Origin: Nageia nagi
Lineage: Eukaryota > Pinophyta
Length of the DNA: 64,000 nucleotides
NCBI GenBank assembly: GCA_050084985.1
Contig: JBITNC010000001.1
Coordinates: 180,482,001-180,546,000 of the forward strand
Reading direction: 5' to 3'
This document shows, in pieces, positions 23,880 through 37,419 of the stretch (position 1 is its first letter; the number at the start of each line of letters is the position of its first letter). The translations under genes were made by a program, and so were the position numbers. Under the pieces are notes generated by a model. The model was not told the origin of the DNA, searched no databases, and saw only the letters and a list, made by a program, of their open reading frames with translations.

Positions 23880-24740
23880 TGTATAACTTTTCTTTACAAG
23901 GAACAAGTACTATACTAGAAATAGCATTGGATAACACCTAGACATCAATCTGACTACCCAACATTACCTAGCTACTACTCAACCGATCAACATCAGTGCT
24001 AATATCAATGCCAATACTACCAGTACCATCAACATTGAGCTTCTTGCATGATATGTTGATGAGATTATTAGGGATTATAGTTTAAAGTGTTAAAAATATT
24101 TTGACAAAGTTTGAAGGTGATTTAACATTAACAATGATATGAATTGGTCTTATAATAATTTAATTCCCATGTAACTATTTGGTACCTTCCCATGTCAACT
24201 AGCGCTAACACTAAATGGATGGAATTGTCACAAAGGAAGTTAAAGTGGTTAGAGGTATTTATTAGTCATTTGGAAAGTTGTTTGATCTATTTATCTTCTA
24301 AAGTCATTGATTTTCTATATATTAACTTCTTTTCCATGTTGAAGGGGATCAAAAAAGGAGAGAATATTGAATATCTTAGAGAATTTGGAGAGAGAGAAAA
24401 GAGGTAGTATTTACTATAGGAAGGATGCTACCATTTTTGAAGTAAAACTTTGTTATAGATAGTGAGGTTTTGTACTCCATGAAAGAATGTCATTACTAGG
24501 TTGTAGGCTTTTAGAGGTAGAGTATAAATTCATGGGAGATTCTTTTCTTTTCTAGTTTCATATTTACTTAAGAGGATTTCTATTGTTGCAAATAAATATC
24601 TAGTGTTTTTGGTAGAGTAATAAGATACTAGTGGAAGATTGTTATTTTGGTAGAATATGAAGACTTTATGAGAATTCATATACATTATTATGGTTGTTGC
24701 TAAGTGGTGGATATTTATATTACTACTAATGTTGGTTGAA
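23880..24740 (+). pseudogene. Possible gag remnant downstream of copy B
   Basis: If copy B is a 5' LTR, gag would lie here. A weak gag-like string is seen around 24150-24350 (WYLP-like and STSANTKWMELSQRK), followed by an open stretch at 24192-24407 rich in charged residues. No zinc knuckle or pol was found. This is a tentative call. Confidence 0.25.
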
Positions 24741-24744
24741 GAAT

Positions 24745-25070
24745 AATATATGATGGAGAAAAACCTTAGGGGGAATCAAATTTGAAGAATGGAGACTCAT
24801 GATCAAATATATTCATATTAAGATTCTGATATTTCCTTTTTATCTAGTTTAATCATTTCATGTTAGGAGAGCATGTTGTGAGTGATACATAGTATGTAAT
24901 TTTCTATTGGAATAGTTTTGGTGGAGATCAAATTTGAATAAGAGATACTTATGACTAGAGATCTTCATATTAAGAGTTTGGTAATTCCTTTTGATTAGGG
25001 TAATCATTTCCATTATTAGGAGAACATGTTATGAGTGACACATAGTATATAACTCAATTTTGGTGGCATA
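24745..25070 (+). repeat. Diverged tandem duplication of about 160 bp
   Basis: 24750-24902 and 24910-25065 share GGAGATCAAATTTGAA-like, TTCATATTAAGA, GAGTGAYACATAGTAT and TAATCATTTC blocks in the same order. No coding content is seen. Confidence 0.65.
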
Positions 25071-25754
25071 TGAGAGTGGACTCCATATTTTATTTTTTGT
25101 TCATTATTATGTGGATAGGATAGTGAATATTATGTTGAGATAGAATCTATTGGTGTGAATGTGGAAATCATATCAGGAGTGAGAGTGTTGAGTGTGGTAG
25201 ACTTATTGAGTTTGGTTGATGTGAAAGATAATATATGGTTCTTCCAGTTATGAATTTTTGAGAGAAAGCCATCAGAGATTATCAGAAGGTTGATGAGGGG
25301 AGTTTTGCAGATAGTTGGAGGAGATACATAAATATTTGAAGCATTATAGTTCTCCATGAATATATTATCATTGTAATGCTCTATTGACCCATGCATTAAT
25401 CAATATCAGATTCGACATTCTAGAATATCCCACAATGGATAAGTGTTATGCATAGTGATAGATATTTGTAAATTGAATAATATAAAATTTTTTAATTTAA
25501 ATATTTCAAATATCTAAACCTCAAAGATAGAATCATTTAGCTTGATATTTACAAGAATACAAAACTTTTCAGGTCAGCTTGCCAACATTTTAATTTTTTT
25601 ATAAAAGATAAGTTCAAATAACCACTTATACCTCCTCTATTTTCATAAGAAATCACCTTGAAATTATAATTAATTTACTAGTTATCAAAATAATACCAAA
25701 TATACCCACTATATATATTATTTTATCAATTTTTATAACCTATAACATTTCTTA
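25071..25754. other. No gene seen
   Basis: AT-rich with no recognisable coding, LTR or RNA feature. The open stretch on the minus strand at 25130-25396 has no family resemblance that I can see. Confidence 0.4.
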
Positions 25755-26065
25755 AAGGTCTTTAATCAATGTAAATATTATATCATTGGATAACTCTAAA
25801 AAAGGACTTTAAAATAAGTGGTCACACAACCTCTTTTGAGTAAGAAATAAGTTGTCAATGGTAAATAAATTTATATAATCATATACAGTAAAATGCATAT
25901 GATCACAAGCATAATATTAATAATCGTTTACATTTTACTATAGATTTTTTTACCATTGATGACTAATTTCTTGCTCAAAAGGGGTTGTGTGACCACTCAT
26001 TTTAAAGGTCTTTTTGAGAGCTATCTAATGGTATATTATTGACATCAATTGGAGAGTAGGGTTAA
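25755..26065. mobile_element. Fold-back element 1 (MITE-like)
   Basis: The left arm (about 25755-25865, with AAGTGGTCACACAACC) is the inverted complement of the right arm (about 25950-26065, with GGGGTTGTGTGACCACTCA). The loop is about 85 bp. Arms exceed 100 bases with mismatches. No coding capacity. A second copy lies at 27400-27745. Exact ends and target duplications could not be fixed. Confidence 0.75.
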
Positions 26066-26229
26066 TTTTAAGATCCCCTCCTCCAAAGTCACTTAGAAAA
26101 TTTTTGGTGAATCAAATTCATAGGCAAGGCAATTTTAAACAAATTTGTAAAAATTTAAAAGATGAATTTAAACCCCCAAAAAAATTATATATAATTTTTT
26201 GGTGAATTTCAAGACTTTCACTGATGGTG

Positions 26230-26990
26230 TGGAAGCATGTTATTGCTATGCAGAGGCATGATACCATCATATCAAGTTATCCTACTATCATATAGAGGTA
26301 TCATACTACTATCATACAAGGGATCTTGCTATCATATGAAGGCATCATCTTATTGACATGTGAAGATATCATGCTACCATACAGAGGCATCATCCTACTA
26401 CTATATAAAGGCATCATCTTGTTCCCATATGGAGGCATCCTGATATCATACAGAGGAATCATGTTGCTACCATATGAAGGTATCATACTATTATTATATG
26501 GGGACATCATCATATTGTCATATGGAGGAATCATAGTATCATATGGAGGCATCATATTGCTATCATACGAAGGCATACAATTATCATATGAAGGCATAAT
26601 CTTGTTATCATATGGAGGCATCCTTCTATCATATGAAGGCATAATCTTGCTATCATATGGAGGCATCCTACTATCATACAGAGACATCCTATTATCATAT
26701 GGAGGCATCCTACTATCATATAGAGACATCCTGTTATCATATGGAGGCATCATCTTGATGTCATATGAAGGTATCTTACTATCATATAGAGGTATCATCT
26801 TACTACCATATGAAGCAATATTGATATCATACAAAGGCATAATCTTGTTGTCATACAAAGGTATAATCTTGCTATCATACATAGGTATATTACTATCATA
26901 CTAAGGCATAATCTTGCTATCACATGTAGGCATCCTACTGTCATACGAATGTATCATCCTTCTACTATACAAAGGAATCATCTTGTGTTG
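26230..26990. repeat. Minisatellite, unit about 21-24 bp (TCATATGGAGGCATC)
   Basis: Some 30 imperfect units of TATCATATGGAGGCATCCTAC fill about 750 bp. Unit lengths are mostly multiples of three, so both strands stay open: plus reads repeats of SYGGILL and minus repeats of MPPYDSR over 190 codons. This is repeat geometry; no start context, domain or homology supports a protein on either strand. Confidence 0.85.
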
Positions 26991-27399
26991 ATATGCTCAC
27001 TCAAATCATTTGAGTCTTCTAAGGTATCCAATAGCAAATAATAATGGATGTATCAAATTTAGATTAATATATTTATATTGGGCGATTTAGTCAAAATAAA
27101 TAATAATTTATAATTTCTAGAAGTCAAATAATTAATATTTTTAAATATCAATGAAAAATAAAAATTTAATTTAAAATATTGGTTTGAGTTGGAAACCCAA
27201 GTTGAAAATAAAAAAAAAAAAATTGGCAACAAGGGTATTATTGTAACTCTAAAAATTCACCATTTTCAATTTCAATAATATATAAAATTCTTTTATTAAA
27301 GAATATTCATGGCTAAAATGAACCCTGTTGGAGACATGTAAAAAATGTTATGGGCTTTAGAAAGTGATTGATTTATTTTTATCAATTTCTATAGTCCAT

Positions 27400-27745
27400 A
27401 ACAGTTTTACATATCTCCAATTGATGTAAATGCTATTACATTGTAGAGTTCTCAATAAAAATGAGTGGTCATAAACCCCTTTTAATTAAGGAATGAGTTG
27501 TCAAAGTTAGATAATGTAGATGATCATTTGTAGTAAAATGTAGACAATCATCAATATATTGATCATCTATAGTAAAATGCAGATGATTATCAACATATTA
27601 TTGATCATCTATCATAATATATTGATGATCATTTGCATTTTTGGCCTTTGATGACTCATTCCTTACTCAACAGGGGTCATGTGATCACTCATTTTAAAGG
27701 TCTTTTTGAGAGCTATCCAATGGTATATCAGTTGCATGTGATCAC
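27400..27745. mobile_element. Fold-back element 2 (MITE-like)
   Basis: Same family as fold-back element 1. The left arm holds AAAAATGAGTGGTCATAAACC (about 27457-27477), and the right arm the complement GGGGTCATGTGATCACTCATT (about 27673-27693), followed by GAGAGCTATCCAATGG. The loop has short internal repeats of TGATCATCTATAGTAAAATG (about 27515-27600). Confidence 0.75.
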
Positions 27746-29490
27746 TCATAGGTATTGTAAGATGATCATTTATAGGTACTTTAAGATTCTCATAGGTATT
27801 GTAAGATGCTCATTTATAGATATCTGAAGATGCTTGTATGCATTCAGGATGCTTGTCTATATACAATTTATTATTTCACTAATTATGAATACATAATATC
27901 ACCAACACATTACAAATTAAAAAAAAAAAATTAATTTCATCACTTACTCTACATGACTTTAGAACTTTTTTCACCATGACTTAGAATTTGATTTGTCTAT
28001 TTTGTTTTTTTTACCCCAATTCATTATGTATAACATTGCATTAGGTGATTTAGGGTAAAATATTTGTGTTCCATTTTGTATGTGTGCATTTACTTCACTA
28101 TTTTTTTCCAAGATTGAGAATCAATAATATTATCACATTATAGGAGCCTAGTTCTTATCATATGAATTGGTGGTTATTTTTAAGGGCATTTTCATGATCA
28201 GATAGTCATATAATAAGTAAGTAAGATCATGGATTTATTTTTATCACTCAAGATGTTAAGCTTATCAAAGCTTTTACTGTTGACAATGTTGAAGTTGGGG
28301 TACTACTGAATATGGCTATAAAATTTGAATTCATTTTATTAGAAAAAAAATGCAAGTTTAAGAAATTTGTATTTGACAATATATAGAATAAAATATCTTA
28401 TAAGAATTTATAGATCATAAAATATTTATAATTCATTGAAAATGATCACATTCATCATGAAATACTAGGAAATAATAATTTCTAACAAAAAGTTAACAAA
28501 AACTATAAGAAAAGGATGATGTAACTAGTTTTTACATTTTTGTTAATTTGAATTCTTAGGTTACCATCACACTCAAAAAGGAAAATGAAGGATCTAAAAG
28601 TTAAATTTTGTGATGTTGTCTTTTATATCCTATTACCTAGATAGAATAGGTAAATATAATAAATATATTTTATTCTATGGAATGTGATCCTATATTATGG
28701 AAGCCTCCTAATATGTACATGCTTCTAAAAGGCTAAAAACTTAACCTATTTCTTACATAATTTTTTTTTTTTAAATTTTTTATCCCTTTTGATTTTATTT
28801 TCTCTCGTATCAATTGGTCTATGATTCCACTATGAGTGATAACTTGAATTCTATTTTTTTGGTAATTTTTAAAAAATTATGATCCAAAAATGAACTATTT
28901 CTAATTTGTTGATTCATCCTTTTGACCTAAAAAATGCCAAAATGACTTGTTGAACCTAAAAAGAAAGCTTTGAAATTTCCCTAACGCTAAAATTAATTTG
29001 AATCAAGGTTATAGATAACTTTATATTTATCCTAAAAGGATATGAATGGCCTTGTTTTGAGGTTCAAAGGTTACCAAACTTGCCATAGGGGACCCTTGAA
29101 CTTCATAGAGATAACTTTAATTGATCGCTTTTTGAAATTATGAGATCTAATAGACCAAATTAACTTGATTTATTGATAATATTTTTTATTTTTATTGATA
29201 ATTTTCACAAAAAAGGATATGTTTTGTAACTTTGGAGAAGAGGAAAAATATTTTATTTTCACCTAAAAATGATCAAAGCTAAAAATTGATGTTGGAATTG
29301 CATTTTTGAGACTTAACATAGATACTATATTTTTATTGGATGAAAATACCTCCAAAGCAATGCCTTGGGTGGTTCTATTCTTTTTTGAGAATGAATTAAC
29401 ACTAAAATTGAATATTAGTTATATATTACCTTCTTAAAATTATTTTTAATCTAAATAATCTCAATTTTTTAATTGTTATATATAAAATAT
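27746..29490. other. No gene seen
   Basis: AT-rich sequence with no recognisable coding region. Short direct repeats of AGGTATTGTAAGATG (about 27748-27830) follow the second fold-back element. Confidence 0.4.
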
Positions 29491-30165
29491 TTCGAGATGT
29501 ATAATATTAACATGATTCTTCTTTTCTTTTCCTTTCAAGCCTACAAGTTTGTATGCCCCTAATCTATATTTTTCAATGATTGCATATAGACATATTCAAT
29601 TAGGCTCAAAAGTACCTTTGAGGTATTTCTTTGCACTTATCTTCTTTTGATTCTCCATGAAGATGAAATAACCTACTTGGAACTCCTTGTAGGGATTTAT
29701 TTTCATGATATATGATTTATTGATTCTATTTTAATACACACTTGGGTTCTCTACTGCATTGATCATCTTCTCATTTAAGCCTTCAAATTGTATTAGTATT
29801 TATTTTCTTACTTCTTCATTCAAAATTATACCTTCAAGTGAAACTTGCAATGATAAAATTTCCAACTCAAGGCGGATAACTACCTCGTCTCCATATATAA
29901 GGAATAATGGATTAACACATATAGCTATCTTTATACTTATTTTATATGCTCAAAGTACATAAGGAAGTTTATTATACCACTCCTTTCCATCCTTTGCAAC
30001 TATTGTAAAAATAATGTTAATAATTATCTTATTTATGGATTTTTCTTGACCATTTCCTTAAGGGAAAGTCATCCCAAATCACTAGATTCTTACCCCAATA
30101 TTTAAGCATATTATAGAATAAGCTAAAAGAAAATTTAGTTTAGTTTGGTTAGTCATAGGGAATTA
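29490..30165 (-). pseudogene. Gypsy integrase C-terminal half, decayed
   Basis: Minus-strand frames give GNGQEKSINK (about 30055), KEWYNKLPYVL.AYK, NPLFLIYGDEVV, then KINPYKEFQVGYFI and KGTFEPN. These are the end of the integrase core and the C-terminal GPY/F-like region of a Tat-type gypsy element. Stops and shifts are frequent. No RT was found upstream on that strand. Confidence 0.7.
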
Positions 30166-32174
30166 GATGCACCTTGGATATGGGTCATGCCATCAAAAAT
30201 TCCTATATAGGATGAATGAAATCTTCTTCAAAATATTATCGAGAATGTAACTCCTAGATAATAGTTTAGAATTACAACTTATCCATCTAGAGATAGAGAA
30301 GGCATGGAATCAACCACCCAAGAAAAGAAATTTATACAACTAATCCGACCACCTACCCATATATAATTGATACCAACCTACCACCTAGAAAGTAGAGGAC
30401 ACTAACCTACCTATAGAGATAGATGCCAACCCACTCCAAAATCTTTATGGATGCATAAAACTAATTACTATTATAGATTAAAATGTTTTGAGTAGCATTA
30501 GATATTATTTTTGGGAAACTCTAGAAAATTGATGTGCACCAAAGAATGTAGTTCCAAAAAAATGATGCAGCTCTAAAATAATGAAAAACCAGAACATAGG
30601 ATCTTTAGAATAATGAAAAGCCAAAATTGGGGAGCTCCAAAATATGAAAAGCTAGAATAGAGGAGATCTAGAACATTCCAAGGTATGATAAAAAATTCAA
30701 ACGAAAGCTTTCATAGGCATAATGTATGCAAGAATTAGATGTGCATAAGAGGAAAGCATATGGATTGCAATGAGAAGAAAATGTATACTGCATGTACCAC
30801 CATGGGAGTCCAAAGAAGAAGATGTAATCAAATAAGTTAAATAAGTTGTAGCATTGATTTAGAGGGATCTTATTTTGATAATATACACTATTATCAAAGC
30901 CAATATAAGGAAAAGAGTAGTATTTAGAAATGATAAAATGCAAGTCTTCTCTAGTTCAATTAGTGATTGCTCACTTTTACAAGTGATTAGGTGATTACAC
31001 TAAATGGTTGATAGTCACAAAAGAGGGCTGCATGAGGATATTGATGGTACATTTTTTAGAACTATAAGGCTAGATAAATACAAGAATGAAAGACTAAAAT
31101 GGATGTAATAAAAATAATATGCAGGACTAGTTCCAAATTGTGAAGTTAAAATTTCATAATTGAAAGAAAATCTTTAATATTACTGAAGTATTCTTACGAT
31201 GGTTGAGATTGTTGTAGAAGTAGAAATAATTGAAGCATGGGGGAATGAATAAGAATAAAAATAGCCTCATTTTAACATAGTATTTCCATTTAAAAAATGC
31301 ACAAAAGGATATGTTAGTAAATACTAATATATATTTTATATTCTTACTAAGTTTAATTAGTTAATGACTGATATACTTTGTTATTTACTAACATTTCATA
31401 TTTGGAAGGTTTTATATTATTAATCATGATCATTTTGAAGGATATTTTTGCATAACCTTTTTAAGGACAAGGTCATATGGAGAACCACTCTTCTTGACCT
31501 AAGATTAAATAAGAATATTTAGCTATGGTATTTAGAAATAATTATATATCCCTATTGGCTTGGATTTTTCATGAATTGCAGTAGGAAGAAGAGGATTAAT
31601 TGAGGAGAAGAAAGTCTCTTGGATTCTTGCATCTCCATTCCACATGTTAATGGAGTTTGTTCAGCCATTTCTACTTGCATCTAAAGAAAGACAATAATTA
31701 CATAGTGCAAATTTGGGGATGAAACATGCAACCATCTCTTTTGTGCCAAATTTGAGGATCATATCTTCATATGATTGGAAAATGTGATGATAACAGTCCA
31801 TAATTCTAAGTATTGAACAACCAGATATAGCTTGCACATGATTTAGCATTTTGCCCATTATAGTTTGTATTCTTTAGCATATATATAACAATCTTTGGGA
31901 GCATTCAAGTTTAAATATTATTGTGTATTTGATTAAAATAATTATTGATAACCATTTAGGGAATCAATGACTCAATTGTTATATTGTTGTCATAGAAGTA
32001 TGAGTTATATATACTTATTCTTATAATGTAATAGATTTAGTTGGTTAGAGGATTCTGAGTTAGATTGTATTTATTTAATTTCAACAACAATATATGAATA
32101 AAAGTTGAGATTCATTCTCTAATTCCTTGAGTTATTTCTAGGTGCTTTTGTTGAAGGGAGAAGGGATCCGTCAT
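30166..32174. other. No gene seen; possible LTR end near 32000-32150
   Basis: Nothing codes recognisably. The stretch 32040-32150 has a U3/R/U5 look (a run into AATAAAAGTTGAGATTC), but no partner was found. Confidence 0.35.
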
Positions 32175-34027
32175 CTAGTATAAATCTACCCTCTTATTTC
32201 CCTACTTTCTTAGAATTAGATATGTGTGAGATTTTAATTGCTTATTTTAATTCTAGTTTATTTCCATTCTTGCAAGTGTGTTTATAAATCACAATAAAGA
32301 ACAAGCCTATTACTGCATATAGCCTTAGTATGTACTTGAACATTGGATTGAAAAATTAAGTGATGAATTGATTCCTCATCACTTGGAATGCCAACTATCT
32401 CTTTAAGTATGCCACATACAAGCCAAATTGTCTTCTTGTACCTTGAGATAGTTGTAATCACATAGGTGCATGCTCTATCTTGAGAGGGGAGAAATTAATA
32501 CAAGATAGGCCCATTAATCCTAATATTACAATCATCAAGGCTCTAAATGTGCAACATCCCAAATTAGGTGACTAATATTGCATTTATAATTAATAATTAG
32601 CCTTGTATAATTATTACAATATTATTGATATAATTAAATATTAAATTACATCTAATACACTAAAATTATAGATGCCTAAAAATGATTTATTAATTATTTA
32701 ATAAATCATATTTAGACTTCCTAAATTACTTATTGCAATATTACAAATGTCAAGATAAAGTTGATATTACAATATGCTAGGGCCAATGCAATGTCATATG
32801 CTATGGTTCATATTTCAATTTATGTTGGATACAATAAAGTTTTATATTATCACTAGAGGTTGGCCTTCACTCCTTTCCATGTCTTTGTAGGCTATATATA
32901 TGAGTGGAATAGGTTGACCTCCATAGATCAAAACTCTTTGATATGATAATATATCTGATAAGTGATTGTTTACCATAAATCTTCATCAACTGATGATATC
33001 TTTTAATGCCATCTATTATGAGAAATTGTTATACTCTAAGATCTAAAACTTTCTATCTTTGGTGCACTTCATAATTCTTGATATTCAACTTTGTTAACTG
33101 CATGCATTTTTAGGATCAAGGGTTCTAGAGTTTGGTCATAGAGGATACTGATTCATACATACAATGATCCATTATAAACTTGCCTCCAATCTGATCCCAA
33201 TCCTTTGAAGATCCATTGGCATTTTCTTTTGAGGATTGTATATATGCTTCATATCAGATGCATGGTTTTTATGTATATTTGTTATATCTAATATAGTATA
33301 CATATATAGCTCTTATTATATGGTAGATCATTTTATTTATTATGTATATTCATATTTTACATAATTTAGAGTCTACATTTTGGTGAACCCGACATACTTA
33401 CATGCCTAAATTACATTCTAGGGTATTCTTAGATTACATTTTATATATCTAGATCTTTTTAGGAGTTATGAATCCATTCATGTTATTATATCTTCCCCTA
33501 ACTAAGGTTCTTAGAGTAATGGCTCAAGAAAATGATAAAACTAGGTTTATTCTACATATGTTTCAAAGAGGAATTTAAGTGAAGAACAACCTAGGGTTTC
33601 TAGAAGTAAGGTCCATTTTAATGAGATCAAGAGAAGTATTAGGGTTAATTCTAATTTATATATATAAATGCAAGAGCCTTATACAAATGATAGAATGGAT
33701 ACTAAAGAGGATAATGATACTAAATCTACAAATTCTAGCAAAAGAATGGATATTTTTGAAAAACCCCTAATAAGTTTAATATGTCTATTAATGATTATGA
33801 TTTTGATAATATAAGCTTCGGAAGCCATGGTAATACTTTTGATAGAGATACTAAAATTGAAGAATTAGATAGAATTCCTATCCATGTTAGATCAATAAAG
33901 GAATTGTTATCTAATAAAAAAAAGTTGGAGTATTATCTTACTAACAATGCTAAAGAGGTTATAGATATCCTTACAAATTATGAGTTATTAGCAATAGATC
34001 TTGCAACTTTGCAATCCTCTGATAGTT
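32175..34027 (+). repeat. First unit of a 1.85 kb tandem duplication (flank, LTR, 5' gag)
   Basis: This unit is repeated head to tail at 34028-35873. It contains about 490 bp of old flank, an LTR of 711 bp (32667-33377), the primer site at 33381 and the first part of gag (about 33520-34027). The join at about 34020-34035 fuses gag text (CTCTGATAGTTT) directly to the flank text ATCTAGTATAAATC. By eye the units are about 95 percent identical. Confidence 0.9.
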
Positions 34028-34511
34028 TATCTAGTATAAATCTACCCTCTTATTTCCCTACTTTCTTAGAATTAGATATGTGTGAGATTTTAATTGCTTA
34101 TTTTAATTCTAGTTTATTTCCATTCTTGCAAGTGTGCTTATAAATCATATTAAAGAACAATCCTATTACTGCATGTAGCCTTAGTATGTACTTGAACATT
34201 GGATTGAAAAAATAAGTGATGAATTGATTCCTCATCACTTGGAATGTCAGCTATCTCTTTAAGTATGCCACATACAAGCCAAATTATCTTCTTGTACCTT
34301 GAGATAGTTGTAATCACATAGGTGCATGCCCTATCTTGATAGGGGAGAAATTAATAGAAGATAGGCCCATTAATCCTAAGATTACAATAATCAAGGCTCC
34401 AAATGTGCAACATCCCAAACTAGGTGACTAATTTTGCATTTATAATTAATAATTAGCCTTGGTATAATTATTATAATATTATTGATATAATTAAATATAA
34501 TACACTAAAAT

Positions 34512-35222
34512 TATAGATGCCTAAAAATGATTTATTAATTATTTAATAAATCATATTTAGACTTCCTAAATTACTTATTGCAATATTACAAATATCAAGA
34601 TAAAGTTGATATTACAATATGCTTGGGCCAATGCAATGTCATATGCTATGGTTCATATTTCAATCTATGTTGGATACAATAATGTTTTATATTATCACTA
34701 AAGGCTGGCCTTCACTCCTTTCCATGTCTTTGCAGGTTATATATATGAGTGGAATAGGTTGACCTCCATAGATCAAAACTCTTTGTTATGATAATATATA
34801 TGATAAGTGGTTGTTTACCATAAATCTTCATCAAGCGATGATATATTTTAATGCCATATATTATGAGAAATTGTTATACTCTAAGATCTAAAACTTTCTA
34901 TTTTTGGTGCACTTCATAATTCTTGATATTCAACATTGTTAACTACATGCATTTTTAGGATCAAGGGTTCTAGATTTTGGTCATAGAGGATATGGATTCA
35001 AACATACAAAGATCCATTATAAACTTGCCTCCAATCTGATCCCAATCCTTTGAAGATCCATTGGCATTTTCTTTTGAGGATTGTATATATGCTTCATATC
35101 AAATGCATGATTTTTATGTATATTTGTTATATCTAATATAGTATACATATATAGCTCTTATTATATGGTAGATCATTTTATTTATTATGTATATTCATAT
35201 TTTAAATAATTTAGAGTCTACA
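34512..35222 (+). repeat. 5' LTR of gypsy element 2
   Basis: Begins TATAGATGCC (consensus TGTAGATGCC; G to A) and ends GTCTACA. The primer site TGGTGAACCTGACAT starts at 35226. Identical in layout to the extra LTR at 32667-33377 and to the more diverged 3' LTR. Confidence 0.9.
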
Positions 35223-35363
35223 TTTTGGTGAACCTGACATACTTACATGCCTAAATTACATTCTAATGTATTTCTAGATTACATTTTATATATCTAGATA
35301 TTTTTAGGAGTTATGAATCCATTCATGTTATTATATCTTCCCCTAACTAAGGTGCTTAGAGTA

Positions 35364-37418
35364 ATGGCTCAAGAAAATGATAAAACTAGGGTTTATTCTA
35401 CATATGTTCCAAAGATGAATTTAAGTGATGAACAACCTAGGGTTTCTAGAAGTAAGGTCCATTTTAATGAGATCAAGAGAAGTATTAGGGTTAATTCTAA
35501 TTCATATATATAAATGCAAGAGCCTTATCCAAATGATATAATCAATACTAAAGAGGTTAATGATACTAAATCTACAAATTCTAGCAAAAGAATGGATATT
35601 ATTGGAAAAACCCCTAATAAGTTTAATATGTATATTAATGATTATGATTTTAAAAATATAAGCTTGGGAAGCTATGGTGATACTTTTGATAGAGATACTA
35701 AAATTGAATAATTAGATAGAATTCCTATCCATGTTAGATCAATAAAGGAATTGTTATCTAATAAAAAAAAGTTGGAGTATTATCTTACTAATAATGCTAA
35801 AGAGGTTATAGATATCCTTACAAATTATGAGTTATTAGCAATAGATCCTGCAACTTTGCAATCCTCTAATAGTTTTTTTTCTTATACAAATGCAAGATAC
35901 ATAAAACAAAGGTATTATACCATCAAGAAAAATATCGTTAACAATGTGGACTATATGCATGCTGCTAATAACATTGAAGCAAAGGTTCTTGAACCTTTGA
36001 AAAAGATGATTGTTGAGCATTCCAATGAGAAGAGTGAAGTAGAGTCAAAACCTTCGGTAGCCCAATCTAAAGATCATAATCCAAGTATGATTCTTGAGGG
36101 TTCTAATAGGGACAAAGGGAAGAGCATTTTATGTGATGATTATATTGTAGAAAATAATTCTAACCAAGTTTTTGATATTATTAATAATGCTTATGTACAT
36201 AACCCTAGTTGGTCAAAAGAAGATCATGATATAAAGGTTATTGTTATTTTTTAAGCTCAAGAAATTAATTACTTTCAAAAGGATAATGAATATCAATAAT
36301 TACAATTGATGTTGGAATTTATTGATAAATATGACACAAAAGAATACATAGGATTGGACCATTTGTGCCACTAAAAGAGGATGAACCTAGAAGGGAAAAA
36401 GTAAATAAATCAACCTCTCAAAGTAGCAATGCACCACCACAAACCCCACCACCAACCTTAAAAGCAAATAAGCCAAAACCAACAACCAAAGAAACCTCCT
36501 ATAATGCTAAATAATGGAATGAAAATTCAGGAAAGGATTGAGAACTTAGAAAAAGATATACATAAGGATGATGCATATGATTTCTTATGTTGCTTAAAGC
36601 ATTCATTGGCTAATACAATTATTTCTAAATTATTTTTTAGTAAAAAGAGTGTGAAATTTATGAAATTTTATGGTTTACAAGATCTAAAAATGCATGTTAG
36701 AAAATTTCAAGAGGAAGCCATTGAATATGTCCACGATAGAGATATTCTTGTAAAATTATTTTCAAGTAGCTTGAAAGATGATGTATTGAAATGGTACTTT
36801 AGTCTTTTTGAAATGAGTATTGATAAGTACATGAGGATTTGATATATAAATTTTTGAAAAATTTTAGATATAATATCACAAAAAAAGTTCAATTTAAGTA
36901 TTTGTGTAAAATTAAGCAATTACCTAATCATTATATGTCTAATTTTGTGAAAGTATAGAAATAAACTGCAAATAAAATCTCTATTCCTAAATAAGATTTA
37001 AAGAATAATTTTGTAAATGCTCTACTTTCTATGTATAAATACATGTTGTATATAATAATAGATTGCCATTAGTTGAGATGATAGATATTTTCCTTAAAAA
37101 GGAATATTATATCAAAAAATGTATAAGAAACATTATCAAACATCTCAAATGTATGAAAAGAAAGCAAAACCCCAAGTATATGAAAAGAAACCAAAAGTTG
37201 CTACAACTAATGTTGATAGAAAAAAGTCTAGTCCACAAAGGAAGTTTACTAAGTTAACTAATACTGTTGATAATATTCTTAATATGCTATTAAAAGAAGA
37301 CATTATTGAGCTTTCACTATGGTTCAACATCACTTTCCTAATGGTGTTCCTAAAAATTATAGATATGAAAATTTTTTGCAGTTATCATAGGAAACTAGGG
37401 AACCTAACAAAATGTTAG
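35364..37418 (+). pseudogene. gag of gypsy element 2, several stops
   Basis: Most of the region stays in one frame from MAQENDKTRV. Stops interrupt it at 35511, 35709, 36252 and in the 36255-36503 and 36840-37118 stretches, where local frame shifts also occur. The gag core is visible as FYGLQDLKMHVRKFQEEA, HDRDILVKLFSSSLKDDVLKWY (about 36665-36805). VQHHFPNGVPKNY near 37320 is a proline-region motif common in plant gypsy gag. The domain order agrees with element 1 but sequence similarity is low. Confidence 0.75.
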
Positions 37419-37419
37419 A

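Noticed and set aside
30668-30943. Minus-strand open frame of 91 codons
   Set aside because: AT-rich aromatic string without recognisable motifs, splice context or homology.
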